Of a DNA stretch of 14,256 bases, positions 13,680-14,256 are shown piece by piece. The notes beneath the pieces are model-generated. The model ran no database searches. It was given only the letters and a program-made list of their open reading frames with translations, and was not told the DNA's origin. The translations under genes were made by a program, and so were the position numbers. How positions within the stretch are numbered: the stretch's first letter is position 1; each line of letters starts with the position of its first letter. Source of the DNA: Bacillota bacterium (GTDB taxonomy: Bacteria; Bacillota; UBA994); contig QLUC01000035.1 of NCBI GenBank assembly GCA_018725275.1, positions 1 through 14,256 of the forward strand. Direction: 5' to 3'.

Positions 13680-14126
13680 ATGGACAGCATGGCAGACAGG
13701 TTGCGCGCCAAGGGTTTGAAGGTGACACCACAGCGGGTGGCGATTTACGGACTGTTGCTTGATACCAACGAGCATCCTACGGCCGAAAGACTGTGGGAAG
13801 AGGTCAAGAAGGAGCATGTCGCGGTGAGCTTTAACACCGTCTACACCACTTTGCACGCTCTGATTGAAGCCGGCCTTATTCAAAGGCTCCATAGTGGCAA
13901 TGCCGCGCACTACGATGCCGATATGGCACCCCATGTGCACCTCAGTTGTCAGGTATGTGGTGAGGTCGGCGATTGCAGCGCCGATATAGGCATTGACCTC
14001 CTCGGCATTAGCCCCCGGGTACAAGCGGCTACTGGTTTCTGCACGGAGAAGGTCGAACTGACCCTCTACGGGTGTTGCGCGCACTGCGCTACGACAGCTA
14101 CTTCAATCCCGCGCGCCAAACACTGA
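13680..14126 (+). CDS. perR: Fur-family regulator, PerR-like
   Basis: A 148-residue metal-dependent repressor, close to the 145 residues of B. subtilis PerR. The winged helix (about 1-75) contains LKVTPQRVAIYGLLL and SFNTVYTTLHALIEAGLIQRL. The ligands of the PerR regulatory site appear conserved: H32, D79, H85, H87 and D98, matching H37, D85, H91, H93 and D104 of B. subtilis PerR. The structural zinc site is C90-x2-C93 and C133-x2-C136. The ATGF...LYGCCAHC end also resembles PerR. PerR senses peroxide by iron-catalysed oxidation of its histidines and represses oxidative-stress genes. A GGGGGAA ribosome binding site precedes the ATG at 13680. The operator in front of it is not the classical PerR box, so Zur or Fur function remains possible. 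Confidence 0.82.
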   Translation: MDSMADRLRAKGLKVTPQRVAIYGLLLDTNEHPTAERLWEEVKKEHVAVSFNTVYTTLHALIEAGLIQRLHSGNAAHYDADMAPHVHLSCQVCGEVGDCSADIGIDLLGISPRVQAATGFCTEKVELTLYGCCAHCATTATSIPRAKH

Positions 14127-14256
14127 TCCTCCGTATCCTGAACTATCCTAATATTTGGCAGATAAAAAGGCAAGGGGGGCAGTTCTCTTTGTCACGCCGC
14201 TACTTGGGATGTTGTAGCGCCGGCACAAAAACCGGCGACCTCGTTCGGTCCTTGGG
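14127..14256. other. Right-edge non-coding stretch with a small hairpin
   Basis: I find no gene, tRNA or clear terminator here. CGCCGG (14218-14223) and CCGGCG (14232-14237) form a 6-bp stem with an 8-base loop CACAAAAA. No T-run follows on the plus strand. The next gene, if any, lies outside the window. Confidence 0.5.

Overview
The window looks like chromosomal DNA from a moderately GC-rich Clostridia-type Firmicute. The evidence is a DegS/DegU pair of the Bacillus type, a CIRCE operator in front of groES-groEL, a PerR-like regulator, strong AGGAGG ribosome binding sites, GTG and TTG starts, and a tsaE-tsaB-rimI-tsaD block followed by groESL, which resembles the B. subtilis ydiB-ydiE...groESL neighbourhood. 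I cannot name the genus from sequence alone.

Layout. (1) 1-1532, minus strand: the promoter-proximal end of a Tad/Flp pilus locus, with a Flp pilin, a hairpin, a TadV/CpaA-type prepilin peptidase, a TadE-like minor pilin and the N-terminal part of a TadG-like protein that runs off the left edge. (2) 1681-3516, minus strand: a degS-degU two-component pair ending in a clear intrinsic terminator. (3) 3650-6370, plus strand: a promoter, then tsaE, tsaB, rimI and tsaD, closely packed or overlapping. They make the tRNA t6A37 modification, and rimI encodes a ribosomal protein S18 acetyltransferase. (4) 6334-6415: a cluster of DnaA-box sequences on the tail of tsaD and in the following gap, then a 5-formyltetrahydrofolate cyclo-ligase gene. 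(5) 7228-9810: a sigma-A-like promoter and perfect CIRCE element, groES, groEL, and a 2H-phosphoesterase (LigT-like) gene that overlaps the groEL stop codon by one base. (6) 9865-11487: a leader hairpin, guaA and its terminator. (7) 11496-13551: an AT-richer cassette with a Y-family DNA polymerase (UmuC/UvrX type) and a YolD-like protein, preceded by a perfect palindrome; this looks acquired. (8) 13613-14126: a consensus promoter with a Fur-family type palindrome driving a PerR-like regulator. The last 130 bases hold only a small hairpin.

Most genes belong to known families. The parts most worth a second look are regulatory: the DnaA-box cluster beside tsaD, the GTG-coupled 2H phosphoesterase behind groEL, the palindromes before the polymerase cassette and before guaA, and the atypical operator of the PerR-like gene. 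I see no RNA genes, CRISPR arrays or insertion sequences.
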